A stretch of DNA of 7,797 bases from Lysobacterales bacterium. Lineage in GTDB: Bacteria; Pseudomonadota; Gammaproteobacteria; Xanthomonadales; SZUA-36. The position numbers were made by a program, and so were the translations under genes. This document shows, one piece after another, positions 6,617 to 7,797 of the stretch (position 1 is the stretch's first letter; each line of letters starts with the position of its first letter). The stretch covers positions 1-7,797 of the forward strand of contig DAOWGA010000281.1 of the NCBI GenBank assembly GCA_030637665.1, written 5' to 3'. Under the pieces are notes generated by a model that ran no database searches, was not told the origin of the DNA, and was given only the letters and a program-made list of their open reading frames with translations.

Positions 6617-7149
6617 CCGCCTGCGCCGGCATCAGCGGTTTCCGGCTCACATACCGGCTCGCTCAGGAAGGTATTGCCCGGATCGACCAGAGCGAAAAAT
6701 TCAAGCGCGCTGCGGCCAAGTAACAGGGGATAGATGAACTCGCTCCGATCGATCAGGTTCACTTCCGTGTGGATCACCCGATCAGCGATACACACACTCA
6801 TTTCAACAACCGGACGTCGCTGGGTACTGCCGTCATGCTGCACAACGTAACTGGTTCGCACTCGCTCCCGGACAATGATGTACTCCTGTCCGTTGTCACG
6901 ATCGGAAATCCTGAACCTGACCCAGCGCTTGCCGTCTTTTCGGAACTTCTTTATCACTTCGGCATCCAGCGACGATGTTTCAGCGCCTGTATCGAGCTTT
7001 GCTTTCAGCGCAATTGCGGGATTGAGCAGTTGTGCGTTTTCAACCCAGCCGAGAATCTCAAGATCGCGTGTATCAGCCCTTATCGGGGCCGGGGCGCCAA
7101 TCAGGGATGATGCCATGATCAGGAAAGTCAGGTATTTCGGAGAAATCAT
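6613..7149 (-). CDS. Secreted retropepsin-like protease (PF05618, 'ATP-dependent zinc protease' family)
   Basis: Predicted periplasmic protein of 178 residues. A signal peptide covers about 1-25 (KYLTFLIMASSLIGAP, likely cut after APIRA). The mature part is one small beta-rich domain with KAKLDTGAETSSLDA (49-63), the DTGA at 53-56 being the aspartic-protease-type active loop. IYPLLLGRSALEFFALVDPG (139-158) is the conserved C-terminal block. The database name 'ATP-dependent zinc protease' is misleading: the visible motif is that of retropepsin-fold aspartic peptidases, and neither an ATP site nor a zinc motif is seen. I chose ATG 7149 over an in-frame TTG at 7248 because it yields a clean signal peptide and lies about 36 nt downstream of the start site predicted by a TATAAT box. 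First gene of the operon; its TGA overlaps the TTG of the next gene. Likely substrate: a peptide or amide bond made or bound by its two partners (inference). Confidence 0.9.
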   Translation of the reverse strand: MISPKYLTFLIMASSLIGAPAPIRADTRDLEILGWVENAQLLNPAIALKAKLDTGAETSSLDAEVIKKFRKDGKRWVRFRISDRDNGQEYIIVRERVRTSYVVQHDGSTQRRPVVEMSVCIADRVIHTEVNLIDRSEFIYPLLLGRSALEFFALVDPGNTFLSEPVCEPETADAGAGG

Positions 7150-7191
7150 TCTAATGCGCCCAGGCGTTGTGCCAAAATAATGTGGCCGCGA

Positions 7192-7197
7192 ATTATA
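7192..7197 (-). promoter_or_regulatory. -10 box for the protease/7TM/ATP-grasp operon
   Basis: Perfect TATAAT on the minus strand. It predicts transcription from about 7185 and a leader of about 36 nt to ATG 7149. No good -35 is present at 16-18 bp spacing, and TG directly abuts the box rather than forming TGnTATAAT, so strength or activator need is uncertain. Confidence 0.55.
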
Positions 7198-7302
7198 CAG
7201 TGAAAATGTTTCGAGTCGCAGATTCCAGTATGGTAGCATCTGAGCCAATCAATTCGAGGCGTCCGGCACTTGTCGCATAGCAGACAAATGTATGTAAAAT
7301 TC

Positions 7303-7380
7303 AACGATTCACAGCCTGATTTTGTAAAAATTGTGTTAGTTGCGTTGAATCGTTATCGAATGTTCGTCATAAACGATTGA
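7303..7380. promoter_or_regulatory. Three AACGATT-centred 9-mers, possible operator
   Basis: AACGATTCA at 7303-7311, its exact reverse complement TGAATCGTT at 7346-7354, and AACGATTGA at 7372-7380. The first pair forms a 9-bp inverted repeat with a 34-bp gap; the second and third form an inverted AATCGTT/AACGATT pair. The last copy overlaps the candidate rightward -35. No known regulator consensus is recognised. Confidence 0.35.
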
Positions 7381-7406
7381 CTGATGCATTCCACTGGACT
7401 TACAGT
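7377..7406 (+). promoter_or_regulatory. Candidate sigma70 promoter of the DUF3450 gene
   Basis: TTGACT (7377-7382, 5 of 6 consensus) and TACAGT (7401-7406, 4 of 6) with an 18-bp spacer, leaving a leader of about 55 nt before ATG 7468. This is a moderate match only. Confidence 0.35.
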
Positions 7407-7467
7407 AATTGGTTCCGAATGACCCATTTCGAAAATTTATCACCCTTTTCAAAAACCGAGATCTAGC

Positions 7468-7797
7468 ATGCTAATCAATCGAACGAATATAAAACTCATG
7501 TCGTGCACGCTGATGTCTGTGCTCTTCACTGCCGGTTTTTCCGCGGCAGTGTTTGCTCAGGCGACCGTGAACCAGGTCACTCAGGCAGGCGAAAAACGAG
7601 CCGATGCGGGTGCTGCTGAACAGCAGCGTATCGAGCAAATTGCCGACCAGACAGACACCTTGCTTGCTGAATATAAAACTGTCACCAAGGTTATCGACGG
7701 CCTCCTGGTCTACAACGGACTGCTGCAAAGACAAGTCAATAATCAGGAAGCGGAAAAAATCGCTTTGGCCGAATCCATCGACAACGTGGCGCTGATC
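7468..7797 (+). CDS. DUF3450-family periplasmic coiled-coil protein, 3' partial
   Basis: The reading frame opens at ATG 7468 and stays open to the last base, giving 110 residues of a protein usually about 250-260 long. A signal peptide occupies about 1-30 (TLMSVLFTAGFSAAVFA, cut before QATVN). The rest is a charged, glutamine-rich helix with the family pattern EQQRIEQIADQTDTLLAEY (51-69) and LLVYNGLLQRQVNNQEAE (79-96). A GAG at 7458-7460 is a modest ribosome site for ATG 7468; the later ATG at 7498 has none. In many gammaproteobacteria DUF3450 genes come first in operons with ExbB/TolQ-like, ExbD and TonB proteins (TonB2-type systems). Such genes would be expected just beyond the window, but that cannot be seen here. 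Confidence 0.85.
   Translation, partial: MLINRTNIKLMSCTLMSVLFTAGFSAAVFAQATVNQVTQAGEKRADAGAAEQQRIEQIADQTDTLLAEYKTVTKVIDGLLVYNGLLQRQVNNQEAEKIALAESIDNVALI

Larger units (their letters stand above)
7150..7467. other. Divergent intergenic regulatory region
   Basis: 318 bp between the retropepsin-like gene (leftward) and the DUF3450 gene (rightward). It is more AT-rich than the coding DNA, especially 7285-7380, and contains the leftward TATAAT box, a rightward promoter candidate and three AACGATT-type motifs. I see no tRNA, small protein or terminator in it. Confidence 0.7.

Noticed and set aside
7150..7248. N-terminal extension of the retropepsin-like protein from TTG 7248
   Set aside because: It would bury the signal peptide behind 33 extra residues and place the TATAAT box inside the coding region. 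ATG 7149 explains both.
7270..7287. Hairpin TTGTC / GACAA in the intergenic region
   Set aside because: A 5-bp stem with an 8-nt loop is within chance expectation and has no adjacent T-run or known motif.

Overview
The window carries six genes on a moderately GC-rich bacterial backbone, all with similar codon use. Protein families and signals point to a gammaproteobacterium, probably free-living or marine. The clues are the three-gene ATP-grasp / inactive-transglutaminase-7TM / retropepsin-like cluster, a DUF3450 protein of the kind that opens TonB2-type operons, and GTAG-tagged REP hairpins like those of Pseudomonas and Xanthomonas relatives. The genus cannot be fixed from the sequence alone.

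Left block (1-4122, + strand): a 5'-truncated SLC13/DASS-type permease with two TrkA_C (RCK_C) domains comes first. A 105-bp REPIN-like repeat follows, two perfect inverted REP hairpins plus a degenerate third copy; its first GTAG supplies the permease stop codon. Next are an OPT-family transporter and, joined to it by a TAATG stop/start overlap, a small two-helix membrane protein with histidine clusters and no family I recognise.

Middle block (7149-4107, - strand): a tightly packed three-gene operon encodes a secreted retropepsin-like protein (PF05618, often labelled 'ATP-dependent zinc protease'), a periplasmic inactive transglutaminase domain fused to a multi-helix membrane domain, and a RimK-related ATP-grasp ligase ('alpha-L-glutamate ligase-like'). 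The first two genes overlap (TTGA) and the last two are 2 nt apart, with a strong Shine-Dalgarno for a GTG start. The operon reads toward the OPT block, and the last genes of the two blocks overlap by 16 bp at their 3' ends. The likely logic is cytosolic peptide or amide ligation, a membrane/periplasmic binding module, and a periplasmic hydrolase. The substrate is unknown, and this operon is the best candidate for a poorly described system here.

Right edge (7150-7797): a 318-bp divergent intergenic region holds a TATAAT box for the - strand operon, a weaker promoter candidate for the + strand, and three copies of a 9-bp AACGATT-centred motif. It leads into the start of a DUF3450 periplasmic coiled-coil gene that is cut by the window end.
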